Of a DNA stretch of 64,000 nucleotides, positions 1 to 11,243 are shown piece after piece. The notes beneath the pieces were generated by a model. The model did no database searches and was not told the origin of the DNA. It worked only from the letters and a program-made list of their open reading frames with translations. This DNA comes from Nissolia schottii (taxonomy: Eukaryota > Streptophyta > Magnoliopsida > Fabales > Fabaceae): assembly GCA_003254905.1 (NCBI GenBank), contig QANU01019034.1:62001-126000 (forward strand), written 5' to 3'. The position numbers and the translations under genes were made by a program. Within the stretch, counting starts at the first letter, position 1, and the number at the start of each line of letters is the position of its first letter.

Positions 1-834
1 ACAGTGTGGATTTAGTTCTCTTGCAGTTAGAGTTTTAAAACTTCATGGTAAGTAAATACTGTTCTGTAAGCTGCATCCTTAGTTATACAAGATTATATGT
101 TCTGTACTTGTGTCTTCATGTTAGAACTGTTGCTTTTCGCCACATTCTCAAAACAATGTGCATATGTAATCCTAGAAGTGTAGACTCTGTATGGGGGTAG
201 CGTTAAATTGTTATCAAACCATGTGGTCTAAAATTTAATTATAGGGAATGACCTATATTATATGTCGTGCTTTTAAGTTTCAAACAAACTTATTTCATTG
301 ATTATTTTTTTTGTTCCTTTAGGTTTACCTATGTTCTACTTCTACAGAAATTTATGACAAAAATGAATTCACATTACTTGATGAAAATTCTGTAAGTTAT
401 CGTTATCCTTATATGTTGCTATTGCAGGTGTTCCCATAAGTGCTAGAAATATTTTGGAGGATCCTGAACTGAAAAATGCTGTAAAAGCCTTCAGGTACGT
501 TTGTGCTTTTAGATTTAACTTCTCTTTCTGTGAGATGAATAGTTGACAGATAAAGCAAATATATTTTTTATGACATCCTACTGTTCTCCCATGTTCTCTC
601 TGTGCAGTCACTGGCCAACATTTCCACAAATTTTCATAAAGGGAGAGTTTATTGGTGGATCAGATATTATCCTTAATATGCACCAGGTCAGTTCTCATTT
701 GAAGAGTTGATCTCTTCTTATGCCTATAATTTTGTGCTCCTGTTTAATTTAATTATATTTTTGCGTCCATGTAGAATGGTGAGTTGAAGGAAAAGCTCAA
801 AGATGTTGCATCCAAGCAGTCAAAGCACAACTAG
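1..834 (+). CDS. GRXS15: Monothiol glutaredoxin, mitochondrial GRXS15 type (3' part of gene)
   Basis: The protein is a monothiol (CGFS-class) glutaredoxin. In plants the GRXS15 type works in the mitochondrial matrix in iron-sulfur cluster transfer. Visible coding exons are 1-47, 428-494, 608-686 and 775-834. All introns are GT-AG and the reading frame continues through each join. The first exon encodes the active-site motif QCGFSS with a single active Cys. The following exons give [34 protein letters not shown] (the cis-Pro TFP and the glutathione-binding GGSD motif) and a tail ending KQSKHN before TAG at 832-834. The N-terminal part, including any targeting peptide, lies outside the window. 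Whether position 1 is mid-exon or near an exon start cannot be decided. A canonical AATAAA follows 120 bp after the stop. Family assignment is confident; the GRXS15 subclass rests on recalled similarity to the Arabidopsis protein. Confidence 0.9.
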
Positions 835-954
835 GTAGTTTAGTTTAGACAAACTAGTTTGATGTATTCTATCTTTCTTTTTCGCCGAAAGATACCAATT
901 ATGTGACTTCTTCATATCAGATTTTATTGATAGTAATACATACGTTATTTGACA

Positions 955-960
955 AATAAA
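955..960 (+). terminator. Probable polyadenylation signal of the glutaredoxin gene
   Basis: An AATAAA hexamer lies about 120 bp after the stop codon, in T-rich sequence. This is a typical position for a near-upstream element of a plant polyA site. Confidence 0.4.
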
Positions 961-1652
961 AGTTTATATTTTTTGAGGTATTCCTTTGTATAAGATTTTT
1001 TTGTGCATGTGCCTTGCTCTAATCTTCTGTTCGGATCCCCAAACACCCTGCGGTTTCAAAGTCAAGAAGCTAAACTGCTAATGGTATTTGGATCCGCAAA
1101 TCCACACATACGACTAGACTAATCCATGCTTCTTGACCGTAAATAAGAAGCTTCACTGTGTCAAATGTACCAACACTAGTGTAAATCTGCAATCAGTAAT
1201 CCACAATGTTTAAAAGCAATTTCTGTTTGCTAACGATTATTTGAAGATGTCATCATTTTGCTCGTATGGATTTATCGAACTTAACGATGGATGGTATGCG
1301 CTTGATGCCAAAACCATAAGTCCATATAAGATATAACTACCATCTTCAAGCTTAGTCTCCATTCTTTATATATGGATATGTTATATGGTTAATAACTGCC
1401 CCGGATTCTTATTTATCGAAAGAATATAAGAAACATTATTTTTAACTAAATCTTGCATGAATTGGAAATAAAGAAGCCAAGCTCTCTGCTTTGTTACAAC
1501 GGTTAAAGCTACAAACCTCACCGATAGTACTACTACAACCCAGTCTATTGGTTCTACTAGAATAGAATGAGAGAAAATACACAGAAAACACATTAAGAAA
1601 CTTTATTGAGCAGGAACATGGCAAAAAAGGAACCCCAAAATAGTAACTCTCC

Positions 1653-1655
1653 TAC

Positions 1656-1721
<66 letters not shown>

Positions 1722-1730
1722 ATATTATAC
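1653..1730. repeat. (TA)n/(CATA)n microsatellite
   Basis: About 78 bp of alternating TA with scattered CA steps, followed by a run of seven C. It lies about 140 bp beyond the stop of the thioesterase gene, so it is probably in or just past that gene's 3' UTR. Confidence 0.9.
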
Positions 1731-1864
1731 CCCCCCAATGAACCCTTCCATTGCTCTACACTACTACTTGTGCATTTGCATCTCCCACCTACCCTCCCCT
1801 GTTATTGCTCCATATACCTCCCTTGTACATGCATGCCCCTGGCTGATGATACTAGTTATGCAAT

Positions 1865-4683
1865 TTATGGGGACCCCTCAAGCCCCAACCTTGAGCTAAG
1901 CCAGGTGCAAACCTCATCCATCTCTCTAGGAACTGTATAGTGACCAATCCTGCACACACATGAATCACAAACCATAAAATGAGGCTATTGCGTTGAACTG
2001 TATAGTGAAGTGACTTAGGCTGAAAAAAAGTGAAAGTTACCCATCATAGGATTTGACTGCAACATATCGAAACCCTGCTGAACTTAAGGATTGGGCTGAT
2101 TTCTCTCCATATTTGGCAGGAACTACATCATCACCTGCACAAATGAATTTTGGATTAGGCTTCCATTAAATGAAGTTTGAGAGTCTTATGCAGCAAAGAA
2201 GTTATGAAAATCAGCATGTAAGATTTATAGATACGTACAGATTCCATGGCACAGCAAAATGGGTAGTGATGCAGCTCGCCTTCTTGATTCATGTGACACT
2301 TCTATCTTGTTCCTTAAGCTCCTACAAACAGCAGGTTCCAACCATGATGTTATTTGAGTTTGTCATATGATAACAAGGTCCAATATAGACTTCTCAACAA
2401 ACTTTGGTAAATTATTAAAGGAAGCTGGTTGTTAAAATAAGGGTGCATGTTGTTTTCACAATATATCAAGAAAGCTTCATGTTTAAGTATAGAGGGGTTC
2501 TTGCTTTAGCTGTGTGCAACAAATAATCTTATACTTCCTCCATTTCAATTTCACTGTTCACCATGTTCTGGTAGTAGTAGGAAATTATTTGAATGGAAGA
2601 AATTACCTCCGCTAATGTATTTAATAGTACAATATTCTCTTTGTTAGATAAATATTCTGAAACTCTAAATTGTCAAAAAGTAGACAGTTAATTTGAAATA
2701 GAGGGAGTAATATAAAATACCTTGATCCTGGAAGCCAGCCACTTAGTCCAACGACTGCTCTTAAGTTGACAGGGTATGGGATGCCATTTCCATACCTTCC
2801 CATGGCAAAGCAAGTTGCAGAGTAGAGGGCTATTGCTGCACCCATGCTGAACCCTCCAATACCAACTTTCACTGTCATGTAACATAATGAAAATTCATCA
2901 GAAGAATGAATCTTCAACATTACCGAATTACATTATTGCACATGCAAAGTTTTGAGGTGTAATAATTATCAATTATGAGTTATCAGTTAGCCTAGGAATT
3001 ACCATCAGCTGGCTCTGTCGACAACAAGTTAGCAATGTGTGCTGCTGAGGCATCTAAACCCTCCCAATCATCTGGACCGTCTTCTGAAAGCTCTCCCACA
3101 TCAAACCCTGATTAATATTAAAACAACATGTTAGACTTTTTTTTGTTTCCCTATGAATGTAAAATTTTAGCTTACAGAGTGCTGATTTAATTGAAAAAGA
3201 TTCTGAGAAAAGAAGGATTTGACATTACAGGCAGTGCAAGGAAAGCCACCAAGTATCGCCACAGGACGGGTAGGAGCCGTAGGGCAAATCCATTTTATCT
3301 GTACCATATCATATCATGTCATATCATATAACTTATAAAAATATTATAGGCATGTAGAGAGAATATTAGCCCAGAGAAGCAATTAAGATAATCTCGAACT
3401 GATTGAATTTGGAGGTATAAAGATTCTTACATTTGGAAGAGGAAGGGATTCCAGGAGCTGAGATGAGCTGCAAAGAAAGCAAATTTGGGTGAGAATGTCT
3501 CTGATCAGTAAATTTGACATACGTTAGAAAAGCACAAGTTTCCTACTCAACCATGCATTAAAGTGCTCAAAATCAATGGTGTATTCTGACACAATAAAGA
3601 ATAATTCTAGAATGTATCACAGCTTCTGTTCATATAAATAATATTCTTCTGTCAAAAGTTATGTCTAGTTGTTCAGTTGGGTACAGAAACAAGGGAGCTT
3701 GTGGTCCCTCAATTGAGAATTTAGCATATACTCTTCCTAATCAAATTTCCAACAATTTAAATCACAAAAAATCACAACTTTCTTTAACAGAATTTATTCC
3801 ATGTAGAATCTGAACAAAGAAGTTGGACACTGAAAACACTCATCAGAGAAACCCAAATTTTGAATCCCATGACATTCTTTCTCTCAAAAGTTTCATCCTT
3901 CATTTACGGATTTTGTACTTGAAGGGCAAGGAATTAGGCTAAACACAAAAAAGAACAGAGAATAGGACAAACTTTATTGGATTGGAAAGAAGTGAAACAT
4001 AGATCCTGTGTATAAACTTCTTCAGTTCCTTAACCAAACATTATTGAGTTTGCAGAATGTTAACTTAACTGTGAAGAGGTTCTTTTATTTCTCAACTGTA
4101 TACTTTTCCCATCAAAAAGCAAAAAGAGAGGTTGGGGACAGAAAAAGGTAACATTTAAAGGTTGGGTGAGGTAGAAAGGAAAAAAGGAGGGAAGAAAGGG
4201 AAGAATCCACACAGGAAAGTACAAATACAGAACCATTATGAGAATGAGTAACCGGTAGTTATGGATGGCTATGCTAACATGGAATATAACAAGATTGAAG
4301 AGATGGCATGCCATCAGAATAATACCTCAAACCATTGTCACCAAGACCATGTAGCCACACTATAGTTGCTTGGTGTTTTCCTTTTGGCCTCACTACATGT
4401 GTCTTCCCAAACTCGAAAGTTCTCCGAGCAGTTCTGCTACCTGCAATTGTAAATGGCATACTAAGTTTAAAGGTAGCATAGAGATGTCAAAACAATGGAA
4501 CAAGAAAATCATCATTGATGTTAAACAATGATCAAGCTAGGAAAAAGAGAAAAGTTATCACAAATATGACATTTCATATGCTATATAATTGAATGATAGA
4601 ATAATACATGCTAAACTACTAAAGTTTATGCAAGAGGAGCAAAAGAACAAACCAGAGCCCATATAAGAATGTGCATAGCTCAT
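1865..4683 (-). CDS. Acyl-protein thioesterase (phospholipase/carboxylesterase family, APT2-like)
   Basis: This is an alpha/beta hydrolase of the acyl-protein thioesterase family, which removes palmitate-type acyl groups from proteins; some plant members act as deacetylases (SOBER1 group). Nine exons on the minus strand, in transcript order: 4653-4683, 4326-4440, 3431-3467, 3229-3298, 3003-3107, 2721-2871, 2239-2321, 2041-2134, 1865-1949. All introns are GT-AG. The total is 771 nt, or 256 residues. Motifs seen: the oxyanion-region WLHGLGDNG; nucleophile elbow GFSMG with Ser128; CHGICDDVVP with the acid Asp at about 199; GIGHYTVP with His232. The start was chosen as the first ATG (MSYAHSYMGSGSRTARR), which fits plant homologues I recall. 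The length is normal for the family. The residues before the catalytic Asp read GICDD rather than the more usual GTSDD or GTGDD; this should not remove the triad. Substrate and localisation are not readable from sequence. Confidence 0.92.
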
Positions 4684-4800
4684 TTTGCTGCTTGAGATCA
4701 GGAAACTGTCCAAAGCACTCTCCAACCTACTACTTGCAACTTGCAATGACTATGAAGAGGTTCTGCAATGCAATGAAGAAAAATGGAGGGTGGTGAGGCC

Positions 4801-4808
4801 TCTTTATA
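4801..4808 (-). promoter_or_regulatory. Candidate TATA box of the thioesterase gene
   Basis: Reading the minus strand gives TATAAAGA about 120 bp upstream of the start codon. That spacing suits a TATA box plus a ~90 bp leader. No other promoter element could be assigned. Confidence 0.45.
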
Positions 4809-5945
4809 CCAAGAATGGTATGGTGGAGTTGGAATAAAACGTGTGAATATGCATTGCCATGTTATGTTATGTAATGTGTATAGTGAGTGCACCCGCCAGC
4901 TATAGACTGCGCCTGCAGCCGCCTAGAAAGGGTATCCATGGAAAGGAGAGGTAAAGACAAAGACAAAAGCAGGTGACCTTTTATGAGCAATGAGAATCAA
5001 TCCAAGAAGAGCAAAGCACAATCGCATTCCTAAGCCTCATAGCTAGGAGAGAGACACACACACACACACAGAATCTATGCTTTGTGGGCAATGGCCATAA
5101 AATAAAGCATACACACACCACTATAAACAACTCAAAGAATATTACTGAAAACATGAAAGAATAACCCAAGTTTGTAAAAAAAGAAAATATCTTTTCACAA
5201 TCATTTGTTTATGAATTTTTCTGCATGACTGATGGATACCCATTAACCTCAAACTAAACTTTTTTCCTTATTGGAAATAACCAAGAATTCCAACTGGAAA
5301 AGGAAGGGGAGCTTGCTGGTATTTTCCTCTAGCTTTGTTGTTGTTCTTGACAGATGGTAAACAGTTAAGCTCACTAACCTGGACTTCAAATTAGAATTGA
5401 CAAGAAAAAAGCATGTACGCTCCTTTTAATCTAACCCTTCCTCTTTGGTTGTTTGCTTTCTTGCTTGCCACTAAACTTGGAATGGTAGCTCACTCCCACT
5501 TGAAGAAAAGTCTTGTTTGTTTATACTCATTAGAAACAGCATAAGTCCAAAATGCTAGGGCCTTCTCTTGAGCATAGTGACAAAAAACAGAACAAAATAT
5601 AAATAACACAGTTAGGTGAAAACTAATGTCCTAAAATCTTCATGTGTTAGTGGGCAGGTAACTTGTTTAGATAGAAATAGAAAGAAAAACTTTAATCCAT
5701 GATGTTTACCAAAAGGAATCTTAAGAAACTTAAACAGATGCAAGTGCAAGCCCGTTGTTTTACCAAATCTCAATGGCATTATTAGCCAGATTTCTGCATA
5801 TCTTTAGCTTTGTCAGTTAGAAAAAGGGCTTTAGTGGACTCCAACTTGAATATATATCTTTTATTTGATGTTATATGGATTTCCTGTTTCCCTGTCTCCA
5901 AGTTGTGTGCAGATATTTGCAGCTTTGATTCTCACAGTAATATAT

Positions 5946-5949
<4 letters not shown>

Positions 5950-5986
<37 letters not shown>
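5950..5986. repeat. (AT)n microsatellite
   Basis: Uninterrupted AT dinucleotide run of about 37 bp in intergenic DNA. Confidence 0.95.
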
Positions 5987-5988
<2 letters not shown>

Positions 5989-6599
5989 ATTTATTACACA
6001 AAAGTGTTGAAGTGGACCTGGCATATATCCCAGGCCTCAACTCAACCAAGATAAAAATTTGTGAGGTATACAGAGAGGTAGAGCCACTCCACTAACTACT
6101 ATGTATAGGTCAATGAGTACATTCATTGTGCACCACTATGTCCCTATAAAATGCACCTTTCATGCTTGTTACTTGGATAATATTTGATATCTTGTAAATG
6201 TTATCTGTCCTTCCTTCTATCTATCCACTAACTGGTTTTTATAGTTTTTTTGCACCATCCTTTCTTAAGTTCCATGCTTGCATTGATGGAGATTCTGGAC
6301 TAGAGTGAACAATTCAAAATTGAATATATGTGCCATATATTGTAATGCAATCAAGCTTCACAAGAACTCAATCCACCAATTTTCATTTTTATTCTGTTTC
6401 TTTTTGCCTAATGTCAAACTCTCATGATATATATGATTCCTGCTTCATCTTGTTACTTCAAGTTTCCCTGCTTTCTTCTTAAGTCAGAATTATTAGCTAT
6501 GTAATGTTATCCTCTCTCTATAATAAGAGCAAGGAAGGCCCACCTGAAGAAAGGTGAATGCCTGTAATTCTCACTCAGGCACTGGTTTTTCATGGGTGA

Positions 6600-6857
6600 A
6601 TGTCCTAATTAATCTCTAAACTCTTCATTGGTGCTCTTATCAGTCCCTTAACAAAAATAAAGCTTTCAATTGGTCCCTAAAAACTCCTAATTGCTCTCAG
6701 AACATTTTAAACGTTAACCTTGTTAGTCCTTGAATATTTCAGACGGAAAGGTTAATGAGAGTAATGTTTGAAATACTTATTAACCAATTAAGGTTTTTTT
6801 TTTTGGGAAACTAATGTAGATACCGATATAAAGTTTAAAGATCTATTGAGACAGATA
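6600..6857. mobile_element. Fold-back (MITE-like) repeat, copy 1
   Basis: The left end (TGTCCTAATTAATCTCTAAA) matches, imperfectly, the reverse complement of the right end near 6795-6857. The interior has T-rich GTCCCTAAA-type phrases. A diverged second copy with the same order of phrases lies about 870 bp further on. This looks like an old non-autonomous element with long inverted arms. Target duplications could not be identified, and the family is unknown. Confidence 0.45.
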
Positions 6858-7474
6858 CTAGTATTAACACTTCCCATTTTAACTGCCATGTTTTAAAATG
6901 TGTATGTTTAAAATAAGTATTATAAGCCTTTAGATATATGAGGTCCCATTTGGAATTCAGCACAAAATTATGTTGCTTTTAGAACACTATAGATTAGATA
7001 AATCGAAAGAAAAAGGATGATAATAATGAGCAATTTGAAAGTTAAATTTTTTTTTTGGGGAGTTCAGTAAAGAATATCTTATGAGATCTACATTGCATAA
7101 AAAGATGTTAAATTTGTAGGGCCTTGTTGCACATATAAGACAAGTGCTGCTAACACAACAAAAGGACATCAATATTAAACTGGTTGACTTTAAACTCCAA
7201 ATAAGTAGCTGACCTGTCAAGTCCTAATAGGTTGACCTGTCAATGTATTGAGCATCTAATATCCCCTCTTAAGGTCAAAAATTAGTGAAATTTTTTCCCT
7301 CATCTAAGGAGGACTTAAAAGAGAGCCTTTTGTTTTTGTCAACTGCTTCCCAGCCCCACACTCAAAGCACAAGAGTAATAATATTTCTTCGTGCTAATCT
7401 TCTTACAAATTTTTCTATATACTAAATAAAACATAGTATAGCATATTTTTCAGTTTTCAATACATTGATTTTAG

Positions 7475-7690
7475 GAGAATGTCTTAATTGGTCTATAAAT
7501 TTTGTACTAGTACTCATATTAATTCCTTAAAAAAAAAGGCCTCCCGCAATCCTTAAACGGCTCTCATTCCCATTGTCCATGAATATTTTAAATGTTATCC
7601 TCATTAATTCTTGAACATTTAGATAAAAAAGACTAATACGGATAACGTTTTTGAAATATTCATGAATCAATTAGGGCATTCGACCTTGAT
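7475..7690. mobile_element. Fold-back (MITE-like) repeat, copy 2
   Basis: It shares the order of phrases of the element at 6600-6857: ATGTCTTAATTGGTCTATAA at the left, a central stretch on GTTATCCTCATTAATTC, and CAATTAGGGCATTC at the right, again forming imperfect inverted arms. It is strongly diverged, so boundaries are approximate. Confidence 0.4.
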
Positions 7691-8187
7691 TCTATTTTAA
7701 GAAGATTAATAGAAGAATATATTATTACTCAATGCTAAAAAGAATACCCTTAGATACCACAAAATAAAAAATAAAAATAAAATGCATGAGTAAAAAAGTA
7801 GGAGCGTTTGTTTATGTGCAGACAAGATATGCTGCTGGCACTACCTTGTTATTGGAGATTAAATTACTGTGTGGTGGGTATAATCTTTCAGATTAGGCGG
7901 CTTAAATTGGCAAAACTTTACAGTAAAGGGAACATATTGAGTACCTAATTGAAAAAAGCTTGTTAACTTCAAAATCTTAAAAAAAGAAGAAGAAAGAGTT
8001 AATAATAATTGTTAGAAATAAATTAGTATATTTACTATATCTGTGATTGATTTTGATTTATTCATAACAAATTTAGGTTGATTTAATTTGATTTTATCAT
8101 TTAAGCTATGATTCTATTATTCATGTTTAGTCTCTGCCTCTTGATTTTTTCCCTGCTTATCATCTCTGATTTATCATGAAATCTCAC

Positions 8188-8238
<51 letters not shown>
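8188..8238. repeat. (AAT)n microsatellite
   Basis: About 17 uninterrupted AAT trinucleotide units. The long leucine run readable on the opposite strand is an artefact of this repeat. Confidence 0.95.
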
Positions 8239-9715
8239 TGTGCAACTCGCCTATGACCATTTTCAAAATATTTTAGAGCTCTCACTTGCAATAAGCTGGC
8301 ATGCACACCGAGGGAAAAAATTAATATTCCTTTTTTTGTTGAAGTGAAAGTAGAACAACCTGTGAACACAAATTGAAAGCTTCCATCTCCTTAATTAGGG
8401 AAATTTAACTTCAACATTACGCTTTGCAACTTTCATTTAGGCTAATTAGAGGGTGGTTCTCATCTATTGACTAGACATTTGTGAACCATAACATGCCTGT
8501 TTCTAGCTAGCTAGCTAGCTTCACTTTTCGTCACTTAGAATCATAGATTTATTATTGGATGGGGATAAAATAAACAATTTTATCTACATGTTAGACCAAG
8601 TTAGGGCTATTATATATTGAAACCATGTTTAATTTATGGCCAAAGATGCTCAATTTTCCTACACTCATGTTTTACTTTTCATTCATTTCATTTTTACATT
8701 GATAAATTTGTTATAATCACACATAAGCGCGTTAAAAGTTGATTTACTCTAGGATATAAAAAAAAAAGTTATTTTACTCAAATTAATAAACGATTTAATG
8801 ACCTGATCATCCTTAAAAAACTGTGTAACTAAAATTTCTTCAAAATTAAGATTACACAGAACAAACTAACAAGTAATTAACTTTTGCTGTCTTTCAACGG
8901 AGAATACTTATATTTAAGAAAAATATTCCGTGTGCATTGCCAATTATAGAATCTGTAGTACATTTTTGTATAATTATCTCAATACATCTAGCATCTCTCT
9001 TTGATGGACATATATAATTATATAATGTTTAGTGTATAATACTTTAATTTATGTTACCATATACAAAAGATGAAGTGACAGAATCAGAATAAAAATGTTG
9101 AAAATTTTGAGATAAATTTAAGCATAATTTAAATAATGAAATTAGTTAAATACAAGAGAGTATATACAAATATTTATAATAATATTCTCTGCATATATGA
9201 ATGTGTTTGTTTTTCATTTATGAGACAGTTAATTATCTCCGTTGGATGAGTAAAGTTAAAGGATTTCCGATATGAATAACTACACTAGTTTTAGAATGAA
9301 TAAGATAAGATGTAGTATGTTTTGTTTTCACGAGATGGTTTTCATTTGGAGGATTAATTTATCCTGTAAGAAAATATATAGAGCTTTTAAAGTATTTTGT
9401 ATTAAATCTTTGAATTTCATGGAATAAGACAAATCATTTATCAGCCACCATTTAACATATAAAAAGTATAATTATCCAATTATTACTTAAAGCTACAAAA
9501 AGAGGTTTTGATTGCCATGCAAAATTTTCAAAATCTTGTTCGATGATAGAGTTGACCAATGTAATTACAAGACAAACTTGTATAAAAAGTGAAAAAGAAG
9601 TTTGATTCATCATTAAAAAGTCAAATACAAATGATAAACCACTTTGATATTGATATTGCACTTCATGTTGCGTCCTCACATAATCATTAAAACTTGTGGT
9701 TTGGATTATCTTACG

Positions 9716-9719
<4 letters not shown>

Positions 9720-9752
<33 letters not shown>
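9720..9752. repeat. (AT)n microsatellite
   Basis: Perfect AT run of about 33 bp followed by a short CA-rich tail. Confidence 0.95.
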
Positions 9753-9757
<5 letters not shown>

Positions 9758-11243
9758 CACAAAATTAACATGTAACGGTGGTGTTACACTCTGTCCCTTT
9801 AGTTTTAGATCACGTCATTACAAAAATCTTTTCGGCCATTTATTAGCGAAAGTCTATGATATATAGATTTATAGGTGAAGTTCTCAACAATATTATCATG
9901 TGAAAAACTATGCTTAGGTAAAAGTAAAACAAATAAAGCCTTGTGTCCAAAATTTCCTTCATCTCTACGTGTAATTTCAATTTTGAAACGAAAGTGAGAT
10001 CGATTTCGTTTTCATTATTGGTAAGATCGTGATGTGAGGTGAGGCTTTGAATCTATTCCGTTCTGATTCCAATTTCCTCGATTTAGATTTTATTTCTTCA
10101 GAATGCTAACATTGCCATTTCAAGGCTAACAAAAGGACAAAAAAACGTTTTGGGGGGGGGGGGGTATACACCTAATTCCTAAGAATATTTAGTTGTCATT
10201 TCGGTATTTTTCTGTGGATGCATTTTCTTTCATTTCTTCTTCTGTTCGTTCCCTTTGGCAAAAGGTGAGGGTAGGTTGGTGGCCTTTATCCCGAATATCT
10301 CTTTTTCCATTTTCTATAAATAAATATGAAAATTGTGTTATCCGCACACTGCAGTTTCTCAGTTATATTTCTTTCTTTTTGATCGAATCTGAGTTATATT
10401 TTGGCATATTAAAATAAATTCCTCTCCACTTCACTCCCCACCCACCAGTTTCTGTTTTTCTTCTTCAATTTGATTTTTTTTATTTGATCATGAACACGAA
10501 TTTTCTTTTTAGAAGGTCTCTTCCGGTTGCTACATTGTCTCTTCGAGGCCCAAATTGGCCAACATTTAGGGTTTTGAGCCTATGAACTAGTTGGTCTTAT
10601 TATTGATTTAAAGGCCCGTAAAATTGGGTTTGACTATTTACCTAACTCTTGTTGTGCTACCCTAATAATCTCATTTTTAGCTTTTAATCCAAACATTTTT
10701 CTACAACATTGACACATGAATTTTTTGCAAAAGAAATATTAGCCAATCCTTTTACTTATTAGTTGAAAAAGACAACATAACTTTTGTTTTCAATTTTTTT
10801 TTTTTGGGGTGAAAATCACATTAGCGAAATGTATAGCAACGATGTACGATCAAGACGCACCAACCCCACATAAACTCGCTTTTACATTGTCTCCATCTGC
10901 AAAAAATTCTTCAATTCGATTATAATTAGTCCCTTTCACGGTTAAGGTGCTCAACATAACAGATGGCTTTACATATTGAAGCCGAGTTAAAAGAATCATA
11001 GTGTTGCTATCAATTATTTCACAACGCAAAAAAAGATGAACTGAGGATTTGATAGCTCAATCAAATGAGCAGCCTGTGTCTAAATTAATCACAGAAAGTT
11101 TCTATCTCTAAAGTTGCAAAACCGCAAGGTATAGAGACCAATTATAAACGAAAAAACGGCCTCGTAATCTTGAAAGGCATGATTGCAAAACAAAGTCTCC
11201 ATGTTTCCAGATTTTATTGCTGAAGGAAAATTGAAGGATGCAA

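Larger units (their letters stand above)
835..1864. other. Convergent intergenic region between GRXS15 and the thioesterase gene
   Basis: This region holds the 3' untranslated regions of two genes that converge on it. Apart from the polyA signal and the TA-rich microsatellite listed separately, no coding or structured element is visible. Short open frames here lack any recognisable protein character. Confidence 0.6.
4809..11243. other. Gene-poor intergenic region
   Basis: Roughly 6.4 kb without a supportable gene. It contains a short CA repeat (about 5054-5071), AT and AAT microsatellites, two related fold-back elements (all listed separately), an AGCT run near 8507-8520 and a run of thirteen G at about 10152-10164. 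Short open reading frames here (for example 10193-10417) have no recognisable domain, no splice context and low-complexity composition, so none was called. Confidence 0.6.

Noticed and set aside
1606-1899. 97-residue frame with a long Tyr-Ile run.
   Set aside because: It is a translation of the (TA)n microsatellite and of antisense sequence to the thioesterase last exon.
10193-10417. 74-residue frame in the long intergenic region.
   Set aside because: Hydrophobic but without family resemblance, and surrounded by low-complexity DNA; there is not enough support to call a gene.
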